Positions 45,372 to 53,272 of a stretch of 64,000 nt of DNA are shown one piece after another. The notes under the pieces are model-generated. The model was not told the DNA's origin, ran no database searches, and saw nothing but the letters and a program-made list of their open reading frames with translations. The position numbers and the translations under genes were made by a program. Numbering within the stretch: position 1 is the stretch's first letter; each line of letters starts with the position of its first letter. The stretch comes from Phytoactinopolyspora halotolerans (GTDB lineage Bacteria > Actinomycetota > Actinomycetes > Jiangellales > Jiangellaceae). The DNA is taken from contig NZ_JAAGOA010000008.1 in NCBI RefSeq assembly GCF_010550675.1, forward strand, positions 62,001-126,000, written 5' to 3'.

Positions 45372-47147
45372 ATGGCGGGTAGCACGAAAGGCGCTAAACC
45401 CAGAGGCAGTATCGAGCGGCTCCGCAGCGGTTCGCTGCGCGTACGCGTCTACGGTGGCAAAGACCCGATCAGCAAAAGGCGCAACACCCTCACCGAGACG
45501 ATCCCTGCCGGGCCCAATGCTGAGCGGGAGGCTGAGAAGGCTCGCACACGGTTGGTGCACGAGGTCGACGAAGCTCGGCACCCGAGGACGTCTGCGACAG
45601 TCGATGAGCTGCTCGACCGGTACTTCTCGGTCATCACCGTCGAACGAACGACCCTCACGCGCTACCGGCAAGTTGCTGACCTGCACATTCGACCACTTAT
45701 CGGATCGCAAAGAGCCGGACGAATTACTGGCGACGTTCTAGACACGCTCTTCGCCGAAGTACGCCGCTGCCGCGCACATTGCAGAAATGAGAAGGGCCGC
45801 GTAGACCACCGGACGTCGGCGACCCACGCATGTGACGACCGCTGCAAACCGCACAGCTGCAAGCCTCTGGGCGAGGCGACCATCCGGAAGATCCACTACA
45901 TCCTTTCAGGCGCGTTCAAGAAGGCGCAATACTGGAATTGGATTTCGACCAGCCCCATCACCGGAGCCGAAGCCCCGGCCCAGCCGCCGCCCAATCCGTC
46001 ACCACCGAGCGCTGAGGATGCGGCCAGGATCATCAATCAGTCGTGGGCCGATGATCCCGGTTGGGGGACGGCCGTCTGGCTCCTCATGGTCACGGGCCTA
46101 CGTCGTGGTGAGATCTGCGCTATCAGACGACAGGATATTGACCTTGACAACCAAGTCCTTCATTTACGCCACGCTCTCGCTCAAGACGGTGCCGAAGTGT
46201 GGGAGAAGTCCACGAAGACTCACCAAGAGCGACGCATCGTGCTTGACGATGTCACCAGTCAGCTCATAGCTGAGCACATGACACGCGGCGAGGACCAGGC
46301 TCACGCCATCGGCGCGCAGCTACAAGGCGACTGTTACCTGTTCTCTAACGATCCTGCGCACAGTGTCCCCCTTCGCCCGTCGTCGGTGACGCAACGCTAT
46401 CGGCGTCTCGTACGTAGGCTAGGCATCGACACGCACCTCCACGCGCTCCGTGATTACTCGGCGACCGAGCTCATCGCGGCCGGCGTTGACGTCCGGACTG
46501 TCGCTGGTCGACTCGGCCATGGCGGAGGTGGAACCACAACCCTCCGCGTCTATACCGCTTGGTTAAGCGAGGCCGACCAGAGAGCTGCGCAAGCCCTCAC
46601 TGAACGTCTACCGCCAAAGCCAGAGGCGATGTCGCGATCCGAGCGCGCGAGGACCGAGCCGCACGCACCGTATGAACGCATTGCCGCGGACCTCTGGGCA
46701 GAGATCACCGCTGGACGATTTCCAGCGGGTTCTCTCCTACCAACGGTCAAGCAGCTTCAAAGCACATATGACGTCAGTGCAGGAACGGTTCAGCGCGCGA
46801 CGCGTCTTTTACAGGAATGGGGCGCCATTGATGTCAAGCGTGGGAGTCGGGCAGTGGTCATGTCCTCTGCTGGGAAAGCTTCCGCACCTGACGAGCGCTC
46901 AGCAGATCGCGCCGCGGACGCGCCGCCAGCGCCTCAGCCCCTCCTCGATCTTCGGCTTCTCCACCTCGGCGAGGAGATCCGCCGCTTCGTGGCGGATGCA
47001 GATCCGTCGGACCCCGACCATCTCACCAAGTTGATGAAGGGCGCTGCCCGGCGTCATCGCGGCAGCCAAGCTGACCTCACCGAATACGAACTCGAAGTGC
47101 GAAGGAGCGGGGACGATACGCTGATCACTACATTCGTGGTGATCTGA
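45372..47147 (+). CDS. int: Tyrosine integrase fused to a GntR-type winged helix
   Basis: 591 residues. The N-terminal SAM-like arm-binding domain (ATVDELLDRYFSVITVERTT) is followed by a Cys/His-rich insert (CRAHC...ACDDRCKPHSC). The catalytic domain has Arg in VTGLRRGEICAIR, HALRDYSATELIAAG (H-x-x-R), GRLGHGG and the Tyr in RVYTAW. After residue about 430 a complete GntR wHTH is fused (YERIAADLWAEITAGRFPAG, SAGTVQRATRLLQEWGAI), then about 90 unassigned residues. The extra domain may bind att arms or control excision. A TAAAGT box 7 nt before the ATG suggests a leaderless mRNA. CGTGGCAC is repeated twice upstream (45330, 45342). Confidence 0.92.
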   Translation: MAGSTKGAKPRGSIERLRSGSLRVRVYGGKDPISKRRNTLTETIPAGPNAEREAEKARTRLVHEVDEARHPRTSATVDELLDRYFSVITVERTTLTRYRQVADLHIRPLIGSQRAGRITGDVLDTLFAEVRRCRAHCRNEKGRVDHRTSATHACDDRCKPHSCKPLGEATIRKIHYILSGAFKKAQYWNWISTSPITGAEAPAQPPPNPSPPSAEDAARIINQSWADDPGWGTAVWLLMVTGLRRGEICAIRRQDIDLDNQVLHLRHALAQDGAEVWEKSTKTHQERRIVLDDVTSQLIAEHMTRGEDQAHAIGAQLQGDCYLFSNDPAHSVPLRPSSVTQRYRRLVRRLGIDTHLHALRDYSATELIAAGVDVRTVAGRLGHGGGGTTTLRVYTAWLSEADQRAAQALTERLPPKPEAMSRSERARTEPHAPYERIAADLWAEITAGRFPAGSLLPTVKQLQSTYDVSAGTVQRATRLLQEWGAIDVKRGSRAVVMSSAGKASAPDERSADRAADAPPAPQPLLDLRLLHLGEEIRRFVADADPSDPDHLTKLMKGAARRHRGSQADLTEYELEVRRSGDDTLITTFVVI

Positions 47148-47609
47148 ACCTTTGTCGAACCCCCTCGGAGGCACTCGAACCCACACGGGACGGATTTAAG
47201 TCCGCTCTGTGTTGGCTCATCTGTCCTCTACCTGCAACAACAGTATCGCTTGAGGGCACTCTGACAGCGTCAGGATACCCGATTCGACTCGGTTTCGCGT
47301 CGCAGCCCGTGTCACGCGAACGATGTCCTCCACGGGCCAGATCTGTGACAATCCGCGGCTCACCGCCGCCAGCCCGAGTGCCGCCAACGGGATCCCGGTC
47401 CCGCAACCGCCTTGAGAGAGCGGCGTGCCCGCAACAAGCACATACGAGCTGACCTGCAAAACGCGCACACGACGGCCGCGCAGGCTGAAACTCGGCACGT
47501 ATTTTGACACAAACCGTCGGCCACCACCGGAGACGACCAAACACGACGCCCCACGAGGACACCGTCGAACTCAAGCGAGAAGAACGTCCGGCTGGGCTAT
47601 CGTGAGGAC
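47148..47609. other. Gene-free stretch after the integrase
   Basis: The first 80 bp hold a tRNA-like remnant on the minus strand (separate entry). The rest has stop codons in all frames of any length and only fragments without family resemblance. I read it as decayed island DNA. Confidence 0.55.
47164..47235 (-). pseudogene. tRNA-like remnant (possibly tRNA-Leu-derived)
   Basis: Read on the minus strand, GCGGACTTAAATCCGT resembles an anticodon arm with a TTAA loop one base short, and GTGGGTTCGAGTGCC resembles a T-arm with mispaired stem. Acceptor and D arms do not pair. Integrative elements often carry such tRNA debris. It is not a functional tRNA by eye. Confidence 0.35.
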
Positions 47610-47942
47610 ATGACCACGCCGCTGAGCCACTACCCGACGGTCTCCGACACCGCTGGCCGCTGACCCGGCAGCCATCCGGGCACGCCTGAGCTGGCGAGTC
47701 ACCGTGGAGTCGATACCGAATGGGACATCGTCTTAGAACGGGCCAAGCAATCCAAAGACCTCACCGGAGTGCACGAATTCCTCCGCAAGTGGCAACACAT
47801 CGCTCACACTGAATACACCGACCCGGGCTCGTACTTCCGCGTACTCGCCAAGGCCGAACAGATTACCCAGACGGGCCACAACCCCGACGCCGTTCCCGTG
47901 GAGCAGATGCACGAACTGCTCGGCCGACGCCAGGACACCTAG
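47610..47942 (+). pseudogene. Frameshifted DUF6247-like antitoxin gene
   Basis: An ATG with GAGGAC upstream opens MTTPLSHYPTVSDTAGR, then stops. A shift restores DPAAIRARL, and a second shift enters the long frame ELASHRGVDTEWDIVLERAK, LTGVHEFLRKWQHIAHTEY, TDPGSYFRVLAKAEQI to a TAG at 47942. The three pieces joined give one ordinary DUF6247-type protein of about 110 residues, a family commonly found just before small toxin genes in actinobacteria. Two frameshifts make it a pseudogene unless sequencing errors are involved. Confidence 0.72.
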
Positions 47943-47943
47943 G

Positions 47944-48200
47944 GTGTATCGCCTCGTCCCCGACGCGGCCCATACTCGACCAGCTCGCCGCACTCCCCGA
48001 CGAAGCTCTGGCCGCCTACGCTGAAAGTCCTCGACGTTCTGCAGCTCACGCCGTGGAACGGCCGCCCCCAGCACGAAGCCGACCCGGACGGCGCGGTGAG
48101 GTGGTGGCCCTTCGGCCCCGACCACGCCGGCCAGATCATCTACCTCATCCACGAAGAACAACAGGAAGTCCACCTGCTACTCATCCAATGGCTCGGCTGA
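47944..48200 (+). pseudogene. Frameshifted RelE/ParE-like toxin gene
   Basis: A GTG 1 bp after the antitoxin stop opens VYRLVPDAA. A shift gives QLAALPDEALAAYAE, another gives VLDVLQLTPWNGRPQHEAD, AVRWWPFGPDHAGQIIYLIH and LLLIQWLG to TGA at 48200. Joined, this is a complete RelE/ParE-like small protein of about 85 residues. Together with the preceding gene it forms a decayed type II toxin-antitoxin pair with four frameshifts in under 600 bp. Confidence 0.7.
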
Positions 48201-48270
48201 CACCAAGACCAGGGAAGCCGTACAACATCAGCATGGCTCGGCCGGCAACAACCGCCTGCGACACGACACT

Positions 48271-49536
48271 CTAGTTCGCAGCCCTGGGTGGCAGATATGC
48301 AAGCTGCGCATCGGCATTCCAAGAGATCGTTGAGGCCCTTATATCGCGCCTACCGCGCTGCGTCAGCCGTGGCCAGCGCCGCTCGACCTCGTCTCGGGTT
48401 TCCGTCAAGAGGCGCTCAGCCGGATCGCCTGGGGCATCTGGATCAACCGTCCACCGGGAGTCGGCCAATTCGTTGCTCCCGTTGTAGTTGATGTACGGGT
48501 GCGGGTATGAATCCTCGCCGGCCTTCAAGCCCCATTCGACGAGGTCGCCGCACGTCGAGTCGACGAACTCTTCGACGTTGGGGACGTGGACGATCTCAGT
48601 CTTCCTCGCTTCCAGAAGTCTCACGTATCGCTTCTTCACTTTCTTGCACGGATCCACGACGGTGACGCGGCTGCCCTTGAATAGCGTGGAGATGAACTGC
48701 CGCGCGTTCACATCGCTTGGTGGGAGCGAGTAGCCGATGACTACGAGGTTTTCTGCCCGGCTTAATGCCTCGGCCGTACTTCGCCACTGCGCACGCAGCG
48801 ACGTGTTGCTGTAGTAGACGCTTTTCGTCAAGGTGGGTGGGACGATCATCGGCATGAGGTCGTCATAGCGAGGTTCGTCCCCGCGTCGTTGATTCTGGTT
48901 CCGCGTCTCCCGACCCCACCCAAGTCGTTTCGCTGTCGTCAGCGTGATTCGCTCACTCACCGGCGCGGACATTCCTGGGTAGGCCCAGTTGATCGATCCA
49001 TGAAGTTTGTACACCCGGGCCTGAGGCCCTTCGGGTGGACTTGGATAGATCGTGCTCCCCTCTCTGCGAGATAGCGGAATGACATAGGCATGCTCCCAAC
49101 TACCTAATAGCCCGAGGTCGAATGCCGCACGCTCCAAGAGCAGGTCGTAGTTGAACGTAGCGACGTTTACTGCTTCGTCGTACAACCAGCTCACGAGACG
49201 CTGGAGCCACATCTGGAATGGCCCGTTCGCTGCCGCAGTCTCGGCCTCGGTGATCACGTCGTGCACGGCTTGGCTTGCTCGGACGAAGCGAGCGCGGTTC
49301 TCGAGGTTGCGATCTTCGGTGAGCCATGGCTGGTCGACCGCGAGGTACGACAGCCATTGCTCCAGATCGTCATTGAACATCGACAGCTCGTCGGTCTCGC
49401 CGGGCATCTTCTCGACGACGCCCTCCGTCAATCGGCTGAGCGTCGGCATCGCATCGTTGGCGGCTCGTGAAAAGCCGGCTCCGAGCAGTACAAACGTGCG
49501 CCCGGAGTCGTGCTGAGTCTCGGCAAAGGCCGTCAT
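48271..49536 (-). CDS. SIR2-domain protein (probable NAD-consuming defence effector)
   Basis: 421-residue stand-alone SIR2-like protein. The NAD-binding signature GAGFSR (19-24) is followed by NVATFNYDLLLERA (Asn/Asp pair), the catalytic His in VYKLHGSINW and LVVIGYSLPPSD. SIR2 domains of this non-deacetylase type deplete NAD in several anti-phage systems such as DSR and Thoeris ThsA. No known partner gene is fused or coupled; the divergent toxin-like/helicase gene is the closest candidate. The last 100 residues are unassigned. TAGCCT lies 6 nt before the ATG, so a leaderless start is likely. Confidence 0.83.
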   Translation of the reverse strand: MTAFAETQHDSGRTFVLLGAGFSRAANDAMPTLSRLTEGVVEKMPGETDELSMFNDDLEQWLSYLAVDQPWLTEDRNLENRARFVRASQAVHDVITEAETAAANGPFQMWLQRLVSWLYDEAVNVATFNYDLLLERAAFDLGLLGSWEHAYVIPLSRREGSTIYPSPPEGPQARVYKLHGSINWAYPGMSAPVSERITLTTAKRLGWGRETRNQNQRRGDEPRYDDLMPMIVPPTLTKSVYYSNTSLRAQWRSTAEALSRAENLVVIGYSLPPSDVNARQFISTLFKGSRVTVVDPCKKVKKRYVRLLEARKTEIVHVPNVEEFVDSTCGDLVEWGLKAGEDSYPHPYINYNGSNELADSRWTVDPDAPGDPAERLLTETRDEVERRWPRLTQRGRRDIRASTISWNADAQLAYLPPRAAN

Positions 49537-49623
49537 GTCTTCAGGCTACGGGACGTCGCCGGCACGTGATACCCAAGATCGTCCGCCTACACCCGAGTTT
49601 GCTCGTCCGGGGTGCGGTCATAC

Positions 49624-49635
49624 GGCCATATGGCC
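49624..49635. promoter_or_regulatory. 12-bp palindrome between divergent SIR2 and helicase genes
   Basis: GGCCATATGGCC is a perfect palindrome, 88 bp from the SIR2 start and 64 bp from the helicase start. The word GTCCGGGGT also occurs twice in this gap (about 49604 and 49653). A shared operator is possible. Confidence 0.4.
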
Positions 49636-49698
49636 AGTTGCGTCTGTCTAATGTCCGGGGTTCCTTGTATGGTCTTGGCACGACGGAGGGGGTCGGGC

Positions 49699-51894
49699 AT
49701 GTACGACATTCGATTGACCAAGCCCTACACGGATTCGATCCGCAAGTTCGAGCACCGACCCGACGTGCTCGCGTCGTTACTCGTAACTACCACCGAGTTG
49801 ACATCTCAGCCCTTCCAGAACCCACGACTTCAAACCCATGCGGTCAAGAACTGCCCGGCCGGCACCTACACGTCTTACGTCGGCAACCGCGGCCACCGGC
49901 TGATCTGGCGGTTGATCAAGCGGGTCATCATCCTTCTCGTGGTCGATGAGCACGACGCCGCGTACCGGCGCGCGGAACGTCTCAAGCTTGAAATCGATGA
50001 CCAGCAGAACGTCTTACGCGTCTACGACATAGACCCTGCTACGGAAGGACAGCAGCCGTACGAAGAACGCCGGCAGGTTGAAGGCAGCCTGTTCATGGCC
50101 TGGAATGATCGTGATTTGCTGGGCCTTGGTTTTCGGCAGCATGAAGTGCCCGTGCTCCGTCGGCTCGACAACGAGGACTCCTTGCTGGACCTTGAGCCGC
50201 GAATGCGACCGGAAGCATTCACCCTCGCCTACAACGTGCTGGCTCACGGCAATCCGCAGGGCGAGCAAGCAGCCATCGAAGCACGTCAAGCCAAAGAACG
50301 TGAAGAGGCAACCAGGGTCGATGATGGGTTCTTCCTCGCCGACGAAGCCGAAGAACGTACGCTCGTATCCGCACTCGACCAACCGGGCTCTCGTGACGAG
50401 TTCGTGCCGGTCACCGCAGACGAGCTGGCGCGAATCCTGGCTGCGCCAATCGAAGACTGGATGGTCTACCTGGACCCTTCCCAGCAGGGCTTGGTCGATC
50501 GACGATTCAACGGCCCGGCCCGCATCCGAGGCGCCGCAGGAACCGGCAAGACAGTCGTCGCCCTTCACCGAGCACGAGAGATGGCTCGCGAAGCTGGGGA
50601 CAGCAAGGTCCTCTTCACAACGTTCATACGGTCCATCCCAGCCGTGCTCGAACACATATTCAGCAGGTTCGCGCCCGATGAACGCCAACGTGTCGAGTTC
50701 AAGAACATCCACGCGTGGGCTCTAGGTCTGCTCGGACGCGCAGGGCGGGGAATGAATATCGACCTGAGCAAGGTAGACCGAGCATGGAAGCGGGCTTGTG
50801 ATCGCGTTTTGACCGACACCTCACCACTGCAGCGCGCGTCCTTGACACGGAGTTATCTGAGGGAGGAGATCGACTGGCTGGTGAAAGGCCGCGCGCTGGG
50901 ATCGCTTGACGACTACCTCGGTCTTCAGCGCAGTGGCCGCGGCACTCCGCTGTCCAAGGAACTCCGGACGGATGTGTGGTCGCTGTACGAGTCCTACGAG
51001 ACGGAACTGCAGAATGCCGGCGTCCACGACTTCAACGACGTGTTGACCACCGCGTACAAGCTTGTCCGAGATAGCGAGATCACACTCCCCTACACTGCGA
51101 TCATCGCCGATGAGGCACAAGATCTCACCGAGGTCTCAATCAGGCTCCTCCACGCGGCTGTAGGTGACCGAGAGAACGGGCTTCTCCTTGTTGGAGACGG
51201 TCAGCAATCGATCTACCCAGGGGGGTACAATCTCGCCTCGCTCGGCGTAGATGTACGGGGACGTGCAACGCGGCTGACGAAGAACTACCGCAATACCCGA
51301 CAGATCGTGGATGCGGCATTCAGAGTTGTCGAGCACGAGGAGTTCGACGACGGAGGTGAGATCCTCGAACCCGGCAAGCGTGAGATCCAAGTGATGCGCG
51401 ACGGTTCCGAACCTGTCCGATGTGGCTTCGAGACAAGTGACGACCACGATCTCGCTCTCGCCGCCGACATCGAAGCGGCCATCGACGCCGGCTGTGGCCA
51501 AGGAGATGTGGCCGTGCTGGTCCCAACGAATCGGCTCGTCGCCGAATACGTCAGCCGTATCAGCCAAATCGGCCTCACCACGCAGAAGCTAGAGCATTAC
51601 GACGGCCATCCGAACTCTCACGTGAAGGTGGGGACGTATCAGCGCGCCAAAGGTCTTGAGTTCAAGCGTGTCTACCTTCCACGGCTTGATCTCGACGGGC
51701 TCAGCGAAGCACAGCGACGCAACGAGGACGACAAGACGTATGCCGAACGAATTGCATTGCTCCGCCGACGTCTCTTCGTCGCCATGACCAGGGCCCGCGA
51801 TGCCCTCTGGCTCGGGTGGGTTGGCGCACCATCATCCTTGATCGCCCACCCCGAGACACCACAAATCGATGCCCAAAGCGCCTCAACGAGATGA
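49699..51894 (+). CDS. SF1 (UvrD/Rep-like) helicase with N-terminal RelE/ParE-like domain
   Basis: 731 residues. Residues about 1-95 (MYDIRLTKPYTDSIRKFEH, RGHRLIWRLIKRVIILLVVD, EHDAAYRRAERL) have the strand-helix pattern and the closing R-L-I-W...H-D-x-x-Y order of RelE/YoeB-type toxins. About 170 linker residues lead to a UvrD-like motor: Walker A GAAGTGKTVVAL (near 277), motif II IIADEAQDLTE, motif III LVGDGQQSIY, LTKNYRNTRQI and motif VI LFVAMTRARDALWL. ATG has GGAGGGGG 6 nt upstream; the open frame extends further back without need. A toxin-like domain fused to a helicase suggests a nucleic-acid-triggered effector; this is inference. Confidence 0.8.
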   Translation: MYDIRLTKPYTDSIRKFEHRPDVLASLLVTTTELTSQPFQNPRLQTHAVKNCPAGTYTSYVGNRGHRLIWRLIKRVIILLVVDEHDAAYRRAERLKLEIDDQQNVLRVYDIDPATEGQQPYEERRQVEGSLFMAWNDRDLLGLGFRQHEVPVLRRLDNEDSLLDLEPRMRPEAFTLAYNVLAHGNPQGEQAAIEARQAKEREEATRVDDGFFLADEAEERTLVSALDQPGSRDEFVPVTADELARILAAPIEDWMVYLDPSQQGLVDRRFNGPARIRGAAGTGKTVVALHRAREMAREAGDSKVLFTTFIRSIPAVLEHIFSRFAPDERQRVEFKNIHAWALGLLGRAGRGMNIDLSKVDRAWKRACDRVLTDTSPLQRASLTRSYLREEIDWLVKGRALGSLDDYLGLQRSGRGTPLSKELRTDVWSLYESYETELQNAGVHDFNDVLTTAYKLVRDSEITLPYTAIIADEAQDLTEVSIRLLHAAVGDRENGLLLVGDGQQSIYPGGYNLASLGVDVRGRATRLTKNYRNTRQIVDAAFRVVEHEEFDDGGEILEPGKREIQVMRDGSEPVRCGFETSDDHDLALAADIEAAIDAGCGQGDVAVLVPTNRLVAEYVSRISQIGLTTQKLEHYDGHPNSHVKVGTYQRAKGLEFKRVYLPRLDLDGLSEAQRRNEDDKTYAERIALLRRRLFVAMTRARDALWLGWVGAPSSLIAHPETPQIDAQSASTR

Positions 51895-52093
51895 CCGCTA
51901 CTCGATGACGAGCTGCGTATATTCGGAAGATATCTGTGTCTTCACAAGTTGCCATCAAGATCGTTCATGCAAGCTAGAAACTGCAGATGACGGCGCTCCT
52001 CGATATCCGAAGCTCGCATCGTCGGGCCCTATCGACGACGTGAAGTTCGGATTCACCAACCTCGCGCTCGGCGCTCGCCTGGAATCCGCGAAT

Positions 52094-53272
52094 TTACGCC
52101 GCCGCGGGAAGCGCCGCATGAACGAGCTGGTTGGCGGCGTCGAGGATTTGTTGAGGTGAACCTGATAGGTCGAGCGGGTACTGGACGACCTCGACGCTGG
52201 GGTCGGTGTTCACTATTTCGTGTACGACGGGTGCGGCTGCGCCTTTGGCATAGACGAGGTAGCCGCGACGTAACTGGAGAGCGGTGCAATAGGCGAGCAT
52301 TTGATAGATGTCCGCGTTCGGCACGCCCCGGTCATCTCGTTCGATCTTGTATTTGGCGTCGAACACGGCCTGTGGTTCTCCGTTGACTACATGCACAACG
52401 TCCGGGCGCATGGTTACCCCACCCCCACGTGCAAGATCCACTGGATATTGCGGGGCCATCAACCCACGGTGTTCGGCGGCGGCTTCCTGCAGTGCAACCG
52501 TGACGAAGTCTTCGAACACCTTTGCCATGTTCACTACGAAGCTGGCGACCGGTACCTCTCCTGGGCCTATGGTCGCTGAGAGGTGACGCAGCACGATCTC
52601 TGCGATTCGGAGCGCCGGCTTGTACCGCTCGTTGAGGCGGGAAGGCAACCACGCCGGCGGCGATTGTCCGGGCGTAATCGGCACGACTCCGTCCAGCCGG
52701 CCATCGGCGTGTGACAGCCGCCGTCGAACTGAGGCGTCAAGGCGGGGCACGGCAAGCATCCGCCTGATCGCGCTTCGCAGGATCCGGTTCTCGGCTATGT
52801 CTACCGAGTACTCGTCGTAGGTGACTTCTACTGGGAGCGTCATCCCAGCTCGCTTGGACATATGGTCAGCTGTTCTGATCCGTCCCCGAACCAACATCAA
52901 GGAGTCGTCGTAGGTGACATATCCTTGCAGGATGCCAGATCGGATGGCGTGCTCCGTCTGGCGGGCTAGAAACTCCGCGACGACGGGCAGCATGTCAGTC
53001 TGTTCAACGCCCCCGACATCCTCAGCCCGGAAGCCTGGATCTGCCGCATAGCCAAGAAGGAAAAGGAGATTTCTAGGGCCAATCTTGGGTTGGACGATGA
53101 CCTGGAACTCCCCGAAACGCAAGGCGCCGACTCGGTCGCCCGGAATCAACCGCCAGTGATCATCGCCCAAGGGCACGATGTCCACGAGGTTGTCATTCAC
53201 TAGCGCCTGGGCCACTGAGCCAGGCAGACGTGCATCGAGTGACGCGCCGTGCTCCCATAGCTCAAGCCTCAT
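52094..53272 (-). CDS. mcrC: McrC-family nuclease subunit of a modification-dependent restriction system
   Basis: 392-residue McrC. The N-terminal domain (LIPGDRVGALRFGEFQVIVQ) stimulates the McrB motor; the C-terminal PD-(D/E)XK nuclease shows Asp in MRPDVVHVV and the D-x-K in AVFDAKYK, so catalysis should be intact. ATG 53272 overlaps the end of mcrB by 11 bp; an open frame to 53359 lies inside mcrB. It is the last gene of the island operon. A 199-bp gap without a clear terminator separates it from the convergent helicase gene. Confidence 0.93.
   Translation of the reverse strand: MRLELWEHGASLDARLPGSVAQALVNDNLVDIVPLGDDHWRLIPGDRVGALRFGEFQVIVQPKIGPRNLLFLLGYAADPGFRAEDVGGVEQTDMLPVVAEFLARQTEHAIRSGILQGYVTYDDSLMLVRGRIRTADHMSKRAGMTLPVEVTYDEYSVDIAENRILRSAIRRMLAVPRLDASVRRRLSHADGRLDGVVPITPGQSPPAWLPSRLNERYKPALRIAEIVLRHLSATIGPGEVPVASFVVNMAKVFEDFVTVALQEAAAEHRGLMAPQYPVDLARGGGVTMRPDVVHVVNGEPQAVFDAKYKIERDDRGVPNADIYQMLAYCTALQLRRGYLVYAKGAAAPVVHEIVNTDPSVEVVQYPLDLSGSPQQILDAANQLVHAALPAAA

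Noticed and set aside
47164-47235. Functional tRNA-Leu(TAA) on the minus strand
   Set aside because: Anticodon loop short by one base, T-stem mispaired and acceptor arms not complementary; kept only as a remnant.
51895-52093. Terminator between the convergent helicase and mcrC genes
   Set aside because: Only a weak 6-bp TCGTCG/CGACGA pairing near 52020 was found; not enough to call.
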